A stretch of DNA of 64,000 nt from positions 76,559,652 to 76,623,651 of the forward strand of contig NC_079496.1 of NCBI RefSeq assembly GCF_030052815.1, written 5' to 3'. The translations under genes and the position numbers were made by a program. Source of the DNA: Hevea brasiliensis (taxonomy: Eukaryota > Streptophyta > Magnoliopsida > Malpighiales > Euphorbiaceae). Shown one piece after another: positions 10,814 to 22,140 of this stretch. Below the pieces are notes generated by a model, which did no database searches, had not been told where the DNA came from, and saw nothing but the letters and a program-made list of their open reading frames with translations. Positions within the stretch are counted from its first letter, which is position 1. Every line of letters starts with the position of its first letter.

Positions 10814-12618
10814 CACTATATTTGCCATTTAGATTGTTGATTATATGATTTAATTGCGTGTTTTGATCATGAGATGATTTATCCATTGCTGATTACAATG
10901 GATGTGTGGCGGCATGCTTGAAGAACACCATCTTTGGTGCGCCAATTTTGGCTTCCATGGGTGGCTCAAGGTTTGGCTTTTTAATATGCAATTGTTGTAT
11001 GATCTAAAAGCTCATCCTATATCTAATTAAATTGTTTAATTAGAATTTTAATCATACAATTAAATTTTGATTCAAATTAGAATTTTAAAAATTGTTTGAA
11101 TGTGATTCAAATCTGAATTTTAAAAGTTGTTTGAATGTGATTCAAATCTGAATTTTTAAATTTGTTTGAATCATATTTAAATCTCATTTTTTAAAGTTGT
11201 TTGAATAATATTTAAATCTGAATTTTTAAAAATTGTTTGAATGTGATTCAAATCTAATTTTTTAAAAATCGTTTGAATGTGATTCAAATCTGAAATTTTA
11301 AGGTTGTTTGAATGTGATTCAAATCTAAATTTTTAAATTTGTTTGAATGAGATTCAAATCTGAATTTTTAAATTTGTTTGAATGAGATTCAAATCTGAAT
11401 TTTTAAATTTATTTGAATCATATTCAAATCTAGATTTTTAAGTTGAATATGAGATATTCAATTTAATTTAAGTATGTATGTTTTATTTAATTGTTAAATA
11501 GTGATTTGCATGATGGATGATCATGGATTATAAAAGACCAATGTGATTGGATTTATTTATTTTATGTTTCTTTGGAATTGTAAATTAATTAATTTATTTT
11601 AATTTATTTTGGGCATGTATTATTAAGGTTGTAATAATTTTGGGTTATAATTTCATTTATTTAAATTCTTGTAAATTCGCCTTGGTATGCCAAGGATTAC
11701 TATGTAATTGGATTGCAAGAAGTTTAAGGAGGTCAAGAGCATTGGTGGGACTAGTGGGAGGAATTCAAGATCAAGTGTTGATTATGTACTCCTTTAGCAA
11801 CTTTTGTAAAATGAATGAATGAAATGCACCTAGGAATGCCCTGATTCAATTCTTGGTGGCTCAGAATTGAATCCCTTAGAAAGTCCATGATCATACCATA
11901 TTTACTGTTTATCCATGAATGCATGAGATGTATAAGAATGTATGCAATTATATTATATATGCATGCTAAATGGATAATGTGCAAAGTGAGACCTTAATAG
12001 TAATTAGGATGACCATAAAATCTTCCACACAAATGATTAAGTTGGAAATGCTATAATTAAAGTAATTATAACATGGGCCCTCCATTGGGGTAATTATTTT
12101 AAGAAATTTTAAATATTTGCATAAGATGCAATTAATTTAAGAGATTTTCTTAAGAGTAATTGTTAAGCAAGAGATGTTGTAAATATGTAAATGGTTTGGT
12201 GGACAATATTGGATGTACCTAAGGACATTAAAATTATTTGCATAATTACTGGCTCAATGGGATTAACTTAAATAATGCAAGATAAGTCAATAATGGATGT
12301 ACCTGAGATTTTGAGCATTAGGCGCTAGGTAAAGGATTGAACCTCACATGAGATGTGATGGGCAAGGAGTTGCTCACTTATAGATTATTGTAATTCTAAT
12401 AATGGATGTACCTAAGGATGATCAATAGAATTATAAGAATTCAATCACCCACTAGAAATCCATCCAACTAGGATTTTCATTTTCTACTTTGGAAGTGTAG
12501 GATTCGCTAAGTTAGTGGGAGGACTAATTTGATTAAAAGACCATAATCATTTTGGTTAATTACATGATACATTTACTAATTAACCTGGTTATTTTCTGCA
12601 GTTAATTTTTTGATAATA
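10814..12618 (+). other. Long untranslated leader of Copia C
   Basis: These 1.8 kb between the PBS and the gag ATG have no convincing reading frame. They hold a degenerate minisatellite (11068-11445) and several dispersed copies of AATGGATGTACCTAAGGA-like sequence (about 12208, 12292 and 12401). A pyrimidine-rich TTATTTTCTGCAG ends at 12601, 17 bases before the gag ATG, and resembles a 3' splice site. Leader introns are known in plant retrotransposons, but splicing here is only a suggestion. Confidence 0.7.
11068..11445 (+). repeat. 36-bp tandem repeat in the Copia C leader
   Basis: About eleven consecutive units of 35-36 bases follow the pattern TGATTCAAATCTGAATTTTT then AAATTGTTTGAATG. Variation is mostly single-base. 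No other leader sequence in the window is long enough to compare copy number. Confidence 0.85.
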
Positions 12619-13480
12619 ATGAGCATAGAACAACCACCACCATCCAATATCCTTGCAAGCATACTTGATCGCAATAGGTTGACAGGACCTAATCTCTCTG
12701 ATTGGCTAAGAAATTTGAAACTTGTCTTGAACCTTGAACATATAGGATATCTTCTAGATTCAAATGTTCCTGGTCCTTTACCTCCAGAGGCTACTCAAGA
12801 GGAACATGAAACTTTGGACAAGTGGAAGGAGCATGATATGAAAGCTAAGTGTTACATGCTTGCTTCCATGAGTAATGAGTTACATAAGCAGCATGAGAAC
12901 ATGCAGAGTGCGAGTGAGATCCTCCTTCACCTATAAGAGTTGTATGGTGAGCACAGCAGGAATGCTAGGTATGAGATATTTAGGCAGCTGTTCCGCATGA
13001 GGATGTCTGAGGGATAGAATGTTGGGGATCATGTCCACAAGATGATTCGGCTGATTGAGCAGTTGGAACATCTCGACTTCAACATGGATTTCCAACTACA
13101 GAAAGATTTGATCCTTCAGTCCCTTCCTGAGTCTTTTGGGAATTTTGTGACAAATTTCCATATGACTAAACATGAATGCACCTTAGCTGGTTTACTCAAC
13201 ATGCTGGTTATTGCCCAAAAGAAATGCCGAGCAATAAAGGAAAATAGGTAGCTTTGATTGCATCTTCTTCTACTGGAAAGTCCAACAAGAAGAAGGGCAA
13301 TAAGAAAAAGAAATCTCAGATTCCTAGTCCTTCTAAGAAAATAGCTAAACAGAAAGGGAAGACTAAAGCTGATGGAGGCAAAGGAAAGTGTTTCCATTGC
13401 TAGAAAGATAGGCACTGGAAAAGGAACTGCCTAGAGTATCTTGTTTCTCAGAAGGACAAGAAGGATACACCTTCGGAAGG
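12619..13480 (+). pseudogene. Copia C gag (nucleocapsid precursor), broken
   Basis: The start is the ATG at 12619 (MSIEQPPPSNILASIL); the frame is open a few codons upstream but without an ATG. The N-terminal half has the Copia gag core (RNRLTGPNLSDWLRNLKLVLN, KAKCYMLASM). A TAA at 12934-12936 and a TAG at 13015-13017 replace Gln codons. A frameshift near 13230 disrupts the passage into the lysine-rich region (GNKKKK). The zinc knuckle near 13390-13430 is ruined, with TAG replacing a residue between its Cys and His and a Gly changed to Arg. Gag would form the virus-like particle that packages element RNA. In Copia E the zinc knuckle is intact. Confidence 0.85.
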
Positions 13481-13481
13481 T

Positions 13482-14834
13482 ATGTCCATATCTTGTTATT
13501 TAGATTCTGATGATACTCATAGTTCATCTACAGCTTGGATTTTAGATACTGGTGCCAGTTCTCACATTTCTAATGATATGCAGGAACTAGTAAATAGTAG
13601 CAGCTTGCATTCTCGAGATGTTAGACTTTGGATTGGCAATGGCTCAACTGTTGAAGCTTTAGCCATAGGATCTAAATCCTTTTACATGTCTGAACATGTT
13701 TTGGGTTTGGATAATATTTTATATGTACCTGATGCTTTTAAGAACATCATTTCTATATCTAGTTTGACTAGAAATGGCTATGAATTTCAGTTCACAGATG
13801 ATGTTTTCAATATTTATTTTGGAAATAAATATGTTGGTTCGGGTTATATGAATGACGGTCTTTATTATTTGGATAATAATGACAAACACAAAATGAATGC
13901 AAGTGATCTAAATGAATGCAATGCCATGGTGAAAACCAACTCAAGTTCAAAATATATTTGGGACTTAAGGTTATGTCATGTTACAGAAGATAGGATTGCA
14001 AAATTGGAGAAAATGGGGATTCTATCCTCATTAGGCTCTGAGCCTACTCCAACTTGTGAATGTTGCCTTCAGGGCAAAATGACTAGATCACCCTTTGTTG
14101 GACAAGGGCTAAGGGCTGAAAATATTTTGGAGCTAATACATAATGATGTATGTGGTCCATTTAAGGAAATGACTAGAGGTAGTTTTCATTACTTTATTAC
14201 CTTTACTGATGATAAATCAAGGTTTGGGTATTTGTATTTGCTGAAATACAAATATGAATCTTTTGAAAAGTTCAAAGAATTTAAATCTGAAGTAGAAAAT
14301 CAAATAGGAAAGAGTGTTAAAGCTCTTCGATCAGATCGTGGAGGTGAATATTTGAGTACTGAATTTAATGAATACTTGAAAGAGCATGGCATTGTTTCCC
14401 AGCTGACTCCTCCAGGAACGCCACAGCTGAATGGTGTATTTGAAAGGAGAAATCGTACCCTATTGGATATGGTACATAGTATGATGAGCTATACTGATAT
14501 GCCAATCTCCTTTTGGGGATTTGCACTAGAATCAGCTTTGTATATTCTGAATAGGATTCTATCAAAATCAGTTTCTTCCACACCTTATGAGATATGGCAT
14601 GGAAGAAAACCAAGTCTTAAGCATGATAAGATTTGGGGTTGTCCAGCTTATATCAAAAAGCTGAACACTGATAAATTGGAAACCATATCAGAAAAGGGTC
14701 GATTTATTGGATATCCAAAAGATAGTTTTGGATATTATTTTTATTTGCCTACATCACAAAAGGTTGTGATAAGTAAAGATGCCATATTTCTTGAACAACA
14801 GTTTGTTCAAGAAGGAGGCAAAGGAAGGCAATAG
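13482..14834 (+). pseudogene. Copia C protease and integrase
   Basis: An open frame of 450 codons. Residues about 18-33 hold the aspartic protease site DTGASSHISND. The GAG-pre-integrase zinc region follows (CHVTEDRIAKLEKMGIL, then CECCLQGK); the family's first zinc His is Asp here (WDLRLCHV). The integrase core has all three catalytic acidic residues: D in LIHNDVCGP, D in RSDRGGEY and E in FERRNRT. The C-terminal GKKR-like part (GCPAYIKKL, GYPKDSFGYYFYLP) follows. It ends at a TAG (14832-14834) created by loss of one A relative to Copia E, which shifts the frame into RT. This protein would process the polyprotein and insert cDNA, but the polyprotein is broken on both sides. Confidence 0.87.
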
Positions 14835-16635
14835 AGTTGGAATTGGAGAATTATGACCAACCAACAGATCAGTGGATATAAATCTATCTAGTCAAGCTGC
14901 ACCCGTTGATGAAACATCTACAGCTGTTCCTCATAGAAAAACCAGGGTATCTCACCCACCAGTGAGATATGGTTTCCTTCATGAAGAAGAACAAGAGTTG
15001 TCTACTCATGAAAAAGTAGATCATGGAGACGATCCACTTACCTATGAAGAAGCTATATCAGATATAGACTCTTCACAATGGATTGATGCTATGAAATTTG
15101 AAATTGATTCCACCTATAAGAATCAAGATTGGGATCTTGTTGACCCACCTGAAGGTATTGTACCTATAGGGAACAAATGGGTTTTCAAGAAGAAAATTGG
15201 TTCTGATGGAAAGGTAGAGATCTATAAGGCAAGGCTAGCAGCAAAAGGGTTTCGCCAAAGGCAAGGAATCGACTATGAGGAGACTTTCTTGCCTGTTGCC
15301 ATGCTTAAATTAATTAGGATTCTATTAGCAATAGCTGCATACTATGATTATGAGATTTGGCATATGGATGTCAAAACAACTTTTCTCAATGGATACACTG
15401 AAGAAAACATTTTCATAGAACAACCTAGGAGTTTTGAATCCCAAGATGGTTCCAAGGTATGCAAGCTAAAGCGATCCATTTATGAGTTGAAGCAAGCTAA
15501 AGCGATCCATTTATGAGTTGAAGCATGCTTCGAGGAGTTGGAACGTCCGTTTTGATGAAGCCATTAAATCATTTGGTTTTATCAAAAATGAGGATGAGCC
15601 ATGTGTATATAAGAAGGTTTGTGACAGTACAATCACTTTCCTTGCCTTATATGTGGATGACATACTGTTGATAGGTAATGATACAGGTATGTTGACAACT
15701 ATAAAGGTATGGTTGTCAAATACATTCTCCATGAAAGACTTAGGGGAGGCAACCTATATTCTTGGGATTCGCATCTATAGAGATAGAGCGAAAAGAAAAA
15801 TTGGTTTATCCCAAAGTCTATACTTGGAAAAGGTGTTAACGAGGTTTAACATGCTTGATTCTAAGAGAGGATTGTTGCTAGTGAGACATGGTATCCACCT
15901 TTGTAAAGAGATGTCTCCAAAGACACCTGAAGAAAGAGATAAAATGGCTAGGATTCCATATGCTTTAGCTATTGGAAGTTTAATATATGCAATATTGTCT
16001 GCTAGGCTGGATATCGTGTATGCTGTTAGTTTGACTAGCAGGTATCAATCTAATCCAGGTTTAGAACACTGGATAGCTGTCAAGAATATCCTTAAGTACT
16101 TGAAAAGAACTAAGGATTTATTCTTGATCTATGAAGGTGGAGACTTGCAATTAGATGGTTATACTGATTCTGATTTCCAATCAGATATCGATGATAGAAA
16201 GTCTACCTCTGGATATGTGTTCATTTGTAATGGAGGTGCAGTCAGTTGAAAGAGTTGCAAACAGAGTACGACTGCAGATTCCACTACAGAGGCTGAGTAT
16301 ATTGCTGCATCAGATGATGCAAAGGAAGCTGTGTGGATAAAGAAGTTCGTGACAGAACTTGCAGTAGTTCCTTCCATTGAGTCAGCAGTTCCACTATATT
16401 GTGACAACAATGGAGCAGTCATACAGGCTAAGGAAGCAAGGTCTCACCAAAAATCCAAACACATAGAAAGGCGCTACCATATTATCAGAGAAATAGTTGG
16501 ATGAGGCGATGTAGCCATGCAAAAAATAGCATTAGCTGAAAATCCAACTGATCCATTCACTAAGCCTATGTCATAGACTCAGCTAGACTGACATCTTAAG
16601 AAGTGGGTCTAAGATATTGTAATGAATGGCTCTAG
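14835..16635 (+). pseudogene. Copia C reverse transcriptase and RNase H
   Basis: Two overlapping frames (14872-15516 and 15518-16249) make up the RT. The first has GNKWVFKKKIG, ARLAAKGFRQRQG and MDVKTTFLNGY. The second has the catalytic YVDDILL (YVDD at 15650-15661), SMKDLGEATYILGI and SLIYAILSAR. A 31-bp tandem duplication at 15461-15522 causes the frame break between them. TGA at 16247-16249 replaces a Trp before the RNase H part (STTADSTTEAEYIA, HIERRYHIIREIV), which runs with further stops to TAG at 16633-16635. The catalytic Asp pair is intact but the protein is split. Copia E shows the undivided form. Confidence 0.86.
15461..15522 (+). repeat. 31-bp tandem duplication within Copia C RT
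   Basis: Two adjacent 31-base units starting GCAAGCTAAAGCGATCCATT (15461-15491 and 15492-15522) are identical as read. Copia B and Copia E have one unit. Because 31 is not a multiple of three, the duplication shifts the frame inside RT at the KLKRSIY segment. Confidence 0.9.
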
Positions 16636-18192
16636 TGCTAGTGGGAGATTGTTAATAGTATGCCTTAGAGCATATCATTTAGTATGTATCTTGTACATGT
16701 TTTTATTAATAAAAGGCATTTCCACTTTTCTGTTTATATAATATATTTATGTGTAATAGAAAAGGTCCATTGATATTTTGTTAGAAATTCTATTCTTAAG
16801 TTGTTAAGAATATGAGTGACAGTATTTCTAGTACAAAGTATCATAAATAGGTTCACAATCGAGGATACTTCATAATAAGGACATGACTTATCCAGAAATA
16901 TTGTATTCATGTTTGTTCCCAAGTTATTTATATGAGATATAAATAAGATGAAATGGTGAGTCTCATGCCATATAACAAACATGATAGGCACTTATACATG
17001 ATAAGTAGGCCGAACCAGTGACACTTATGACAAGCATATGGAGTTTACTCTTGTCAATGCATTATCATAAATCATATCAGTGCATATAATCTTTAGACCT
17101 AAGATAGCATAGTTATCTTGTATATAGGTGGTTTGAGTTTGATACTGCTTTCATACTTGTACTGTGTATAGGTATATAGGCATGTGTTAGCTCCTACTAG
17201 TTATATATGGAGGTAAGTGTTGATCAAGATGGAATCTATTCCTCTAAGTAAATAGAGATAAAATTCTATGTTCATTTAATTATTCTTGATGCTTCAAGTT
17301 CCTAGCCAGGACAGATAGATTTATTCAGAAAGAGTTTCTGATGAGAAAATCTTTTCATTCAAAAGCTGGAATTAAAAGAGAACATAATATTCATAGCAAA
17401 TGGGGTTTGACATAAACCATGACTTCACCTTGAGTTGGGATTTTATAATAGAGAGATTCTAGTGCATGGTAACATATGATTATAGGTTCATTTAAGGTAA
17501 ACCTTATTACTAATTGGGTGGCCATGGCATGCTATGCTAGGTGTTAACCATGGTCTATGAGGTGCATAAAATGATTTAGAGAAATCATTTATGGTAAGAA
17601 AGAGTTCTGATGATATTAAGAGTTGATATCATGTTTCATTGCCAATTAGTGATGAGCCTAGTAATTCACACACATACACAAGTTATCACCTAATTAAATA
17701 TGATTTAATTAATTAATTAAAAAGTTTAATTGATTAATTAAATAGGTTTGGTTTGCAATTAGATTGCAAAGTCCCTAGCATGACTAGAAACCAAATCTAA
17801 GTTATTTGATGTATAATATAAGTTAAATTTATATTTAAAGTGTTTAAATATGAATTTAATTAATGAGAAATTAATTAATAAGGATTAATTAATTGATTTA
17901 TATTTGATATAAATTGATTAAAAGAAGAGAAATAATTATTTTGGGTTGAGAACTCAAAATTAAGACACAGGGGCATTTTGGTCATTTCACAGGGTGACAT
18001 GTGACACCATGAGATGGTGACAAATGGCATTACACATAAGCTTGCCAAATGTTTTTTAATCACGTAAGATAATTAAAATTAAGATTAAATATAGGTTTGA
18101 CACTTGGCACAATGTGATTAGGTCAATTAAACCTAGAACCAATTAAAGGGTGACATGTGGCAAGGGTTTAATGTGTTGACCTAGCTATATAA

Positions 18193-19204
18193 GGGCCTGT
18201 TTGGTTTAACAGTTGAATATAACTGATAGCTAATAGCTGTTACTATTACTGTTAGCTGATAGTTGATAACTGATAGCTGATGATAGCTGTTTTATGTTAA
18301 ATGTTTTGTAAAATTATATTTAACTGTTACTGTTGATATGTGAAATGACTAATAAGGGTATATATCATATAATTTATTTAATTTTTAAATAAATATAAAT
18401 TTATAAATTTATTACATTATATTATTTATTTTATTATTAAATTAAATATATAATTATTAAATTAATATATTATAATATTTAAATAAATATATAATTATTA
18501 ATCTATTACATTATATCATTTATTTTATTATTGAAATAAGAAAATAATTATTTTTTAAGATAATTAAATAATTTTAAAAATATAGATAAAATAATAAAAT
18601 AATTATTATTGTTAATAGAAAAATTTATAATTAATTTTAAGTTTTTAGATATAAATAAATATTTTATATTTTATGTTTAGGAGTGCGCATTCAGTTCAAA
18701 CCGAACCGAATCGAATGAAATTATAAAAATCGAACCGTAAATTTTAGAAACCGAACCAAACCGAAATGGGTGAAAAGTCGAATCGAACTTAACCGCTCTA
18801 TTTCGGTTCGATTCGGTTTAAACCGATCGGTTTGATTTTTTATTGGTTTTTTAATTTTCACTACTGTTAACATAAAATTAATAAAAAATATTTTAACTTT
18901 GTTAAAATAAGTTAATTAAAATGTTAAAATTATAAATAAAAAATAAAAACATTAATAATATTAATTTTCAAGTTAAATAAAAAAGGATAATATGGTCAAA
19001 ATAAAAAAATAAAACCAAATTAGCTATCAGCTGATGAGAAACAGCTCTAAAAATAGAGCTGATACAAACTGCAGCTGATGGGTATCATATCAGTTGCTCG
19101 TCAGCTATCAGCTCTACTTTTTTCAGCTTACCAAACACTATAATTTACCTGTTTGGGTGTCCATCAGCTATCAACTGCACCCAACAGATAAACCAAACAC
19201 CACC
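18193..19204. mobile_element. Non-autonomous PIF/Harbinger-like DNA transposon
   Basis: The ends are GGGCCTGTTTGGTTTA and, on the reverse strand, GGTGGTGTTTGGTTTA, sharing an 11-base core TGTTTGGTTTA. The 3-bp duplication TAA flanks it (18190-18192 and 19205-19207), and removing one TAA restores the 5' LTR sequence CTATATAAGTGTTG. TAA duplications with GG-starting inverted repeats are typical of PIF/Harbinger/Tourist elements. Subterminal regions are full of AGCTGATAG/CTATCAGCT repeats in inverted order. The middle is very AT-rich with no transposase. It interrupts the TATA box of the Copia C 3' LTR. Confidence 0.82.
18691..18835. repeat. Inverted repeat of CCGAACCGAATCGAA type
   Basis: The left arm has AAACCGAACCGAATCGAA and related copies near 18698-18765. 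The right arm has TTCGGTTCGATTCGGTTTAAA near 18803-18823. The arms are complementary and contrast with the AT-rich surroundings inside the Harbinger-like element. It may be a second small insertion or part of its internal sequence; I could not define target duplications. Confidence 0.6.
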
Positions 19205-19789
19205 TAAGTGTTGTTATGAAAAAAAAACAACACAACCAGTAACAAATAACCTTGGTGCCGCCACCCAAGAGACTTTCCCTTCTCTTCATCTTCATCTCTC
19301 ATCTATTTCAAGAGATTAGCAAACAATCTCTTGAATTAAAAGTACTAGAAATTGTTTCTAGTGTCCTGTTTACATCTTTAATCTCTTAAAAGGCAAAACT
19401 TGATTTTCTAATTAATAGAAAAAGCTTTAGAAGCTGTTCAAGGGCTGCCATAGGTGTTCTTGGTGTGGATAAGCTAGAGGGACAACATCTGGTGTCCTGA
19501 AGACGCATCCGAAAGGCTCAAATACATTGCAGTGCATCAAGAGGTTAGTGTATTTGTTCTTGATCTAATCTAGGGTTCTAAAATTAATCTGATTAATTTT
19601 AAAATCTTAAATGGCAAATACATATATAAAAACATATTAAAAGTGTTTTAATATGTTGTTTATCATTGAAATCAAATAGACAAAAATAAATCTTACATGA
19701 TGCATGTGACCCTAGGTGAAAATTTTTGAATTCAATGGTATAAACTTGTGTTTTTCATGCTTTCGCTCCTTCAATAAGCAGTGACATCA

Positions 19790-22140
19790 AGGGTAGTCCA
19801 TTGACAAAATCTATGATGATGCGGTCCCATTTATACTCTGGTATGGATATAGGTTTCAACAACCTTGATGGAACCTGATGCTTAGCCTTAACTTGCTGGC
19901 ATGTCAAACGTCTAGTCATAAAATCACCAATCTCTCGCTTCATTCTAGGCTGCCAATAATGTGTTCTCAGGTCTTGGTACATTTTGGTACTTCCTGGGTG
20001 CGTAGCATGGTAGCTACCGTGAGCCTCTTTCAAGATATTCTTCTTCACTTCCTCATCTCCTGGTACACATATTCTGCCTTTATAATATAGGCACCCATCT
20101 CCTTTCAACTCATAATCAGTCTCCTTCCCCTTTTGAGTTCTGCCCATAATAGTTAGCAATTTTTCATCCTTTAGCTGTGCTTCTTGTATTTGTTGTAACA
20201 AGCTTGACTTTACAAGCTCAGCCAAAATTTCCCCATCCTGTGCTAAAGATAACCGAGCATTCAGTGCTCTCAATGCCATCATGAACTTCCTGCTCAGTGC
20301 GTCAGCCACTACATTTTTCTTCCCCGGATGGTAGTCGATCACATAGTCATAATCTTTAAGGAATTCAATCCATCTCCTCTGCCTCAGATTGAGTTCCTTC
20401 TGGGTTGGCAAATACTTTAGACTCTTATGATCCGTATATATGTAGCATTTCTCACCATATAGGTAATGCCTCCATATCTTCAATGCAAATATTATTGCCG
20501 CCAATTCTAAATCATGAGTCGGGTAGTTTCTTTCATGTAGCCTTAGCTGTCTAGAAGCATAGGCAACTACTTTCCCTTCCTACATCAGATCACACCCAAG
20601 CCCATTGTGAGAGGATCACTGTAGATCACATAGTCTTTCTCTAACTCTGGTTGTGTCAACAATCGAGCTTCTGTAAGCATAGCCTTCAGCTTTTCAAAAC
20701 TGGTTTGACATTTATCATTCCAATCAAACTTTGCATTCTTATGTAGCAGTTTAGTCAGTGGGGTGCTATAAGGTAGAATCCCTTTACAAATCTCCTGTAG
20801 TATCTAGCTAACCTCAAAAAGCTTCTGACCTCTGTTACATTTCTGGGAGGCTTCCATTCAACTATTGCTTTAATCTTCTTAGGGTCTATCCTGATCCCAT
20901 CTGCTGACACAATGTGCCTAAGGAAGGATATCTCATCCAACCAGAAATCAGACTTGGATAACTTGGCATACAACTGATTTTCTCGTAGTGTCTATAGTAC
21001 TACTTTCAGGTGTTTATCATGCTCTTCTCGGTTCTTAGAATACACCAAGATATCATCTATAAAGACCACAACAAACTGATCTAAGTAAGAATAAAGATGC
21101 GGTTCATTAGGTCCATAAAAGCTGCTGGTGCATTTGTCAGTCCAAATGGCATCACTAGAAATTCATAGTGTCCATATCGGGTCCTGAAAGTAGTCTTAGG
21201 AACATCTGTCTCCTTCACTCTCAACTGGTGATAGTCTTATCAGAGATCTATCTTGGAGAATACTCCAGCTCCCCTTAGCTGATCAAACAAATCATCTACC
21301 CAAGGTAAAGGATATTTGTTTTTCATAGTCACCTTATTCAGCTACCGATTGTCTATACATAGCCAAAGTGTTCCATCTTTCTTCTTCACAAATAGCACTG
21401 GTGCTCCCTAGGGTGACACATTAGGGCATATGAAACCCTTATCCAGTAGCTCCTGCAACTGAACCTTCAACTCTCTCAGTTTAGTGGGTGCCATCCTATA
21501 TGGAGCAATGGAAATCGGTGTAGTACTCGGCATAACTTCTATAGTAAACTCCACTTCTCTATCAGGTGGCAAACCCGACAACTCTTTCGGAAATGCATCC
21601 GAAAATTCACACATTGTGGGGATCTCCTATATGCTTGGGTAGTCTTCCTGGTGTCAACCACATGTGCTAAGAAAGCATCATAGCCCTTTCTTATTATTCT
21701 TCTGGCTGTTATGGCTGATATGATAGTAAAAAGACAACCCGTTCCTTCACCTACAACTGAAATCTCATCCCCTTTTGCCATTTGTAGTGACATCCTCTTT
21801 AGTCGACAATTTACCATCACCTGATGACGTGATAACCAATCCATTCGCAATATCACATCAAACTCATGGAATGGTAGCTCAATCAAGTCAGCTGGAAACT
21901 CATAACCCTATATCCTCAAAGGACAACCCTTGTAGACCTTTTTCACTATGATACTATGGCCTAAAGGGTTTGTAATTTGTATGTCCTCCTCTAACTCCTC
22001 TACCTTACCCCTCTACCAATTAGTGGTGAGAATGCACAGACAGATAGATCATAAAGTGAGAAAGTACCCCTTATGACATCAGCTGGCTCTGGCTCATCTT
22101 GAGCTCTCATCGCATAGGTATGAGGTGCTATCCTAGTCTC
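19790..22140 (-). pseudogene. Gypsy 2 pol remnant: protease, RT, RNase H, integrase N-terminus
   Basis: Minus-strand fragments in order. A protease region near 21540-22080 lacks the catalytic D-S/T-G segment present in Gypsy 1, while PFHEFDVILRMDWL is still visible. RT follows ([14 protein letters not shown], then FIDDILVYS on the minus strand around 21045-21075) with several stops. RNase H has [14 protein letters not shown] and [16 protein letters not shown], followed by [15 protein letters not shown]. The integrase zinc region is [19 protein letters not shown] then RRLTCQQVK, where the first Cys of the HHCC finger is Arg. It ends at DFVNGLPL, after which homology with Gypsy 1 is lost. A 249-codon open frame (19755-20504) spans RNase H to integrase and reads into Copia C. 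Confidence 0.84.

Larger units (their letters stand above)
8694..19773 (+). mobile_element. Copia C: complete but defective Ty1/copia retrotransposon
   Basis: This is the only Copia in the window with both ends. It has a 5' LTR (8694-10800), PBS (10802-10813), leader (10814-12618), gag-pol (12619-16635), PPT (about 16639-16649) and 3' LTR (16650-19773, containing a 1012-bp DNA transposon). The LTRs begin TGTTA and end CA. Flanks GTAAG (8689-8693) and ATAAG (19774-19778) look like a 5-bp target duplication with one change. Gag-pol carries several stops and frameshifts, so the element is non-autonomous now. The domain order PR, INT, RT, RNase H is Ty1/copia; I do not assign a clade. Confidence 0.9.
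16650..19773 (+). repeat. 3' LTR of Copia C
   Basis: It begins TGTTAATAG directly after the PPT AGTGGGAGA and ends CTCCTTCA. It measures 3124 bp; subtracting the 1012-bp Harbinger-like insert and its 3-bp duplication leaves 2109 bp, against 2107 bp for the 5' LTR. Substitutions between the two LTRs are scattered throughout, so the insertion is not very recent. Confidence 0.88.

Noticed and set aside
11068..11445. CRISPR-like array
   Set aside because: The units are contiguous without unique spacers, the genome is plant, and the array lies in a retrotransposon leader.
18193..19204. hAT-family MITE
   Set aside because: hAT insertions duplicate 8 bp. Here only TAA is duplicated, matching PIF/Harbinger.
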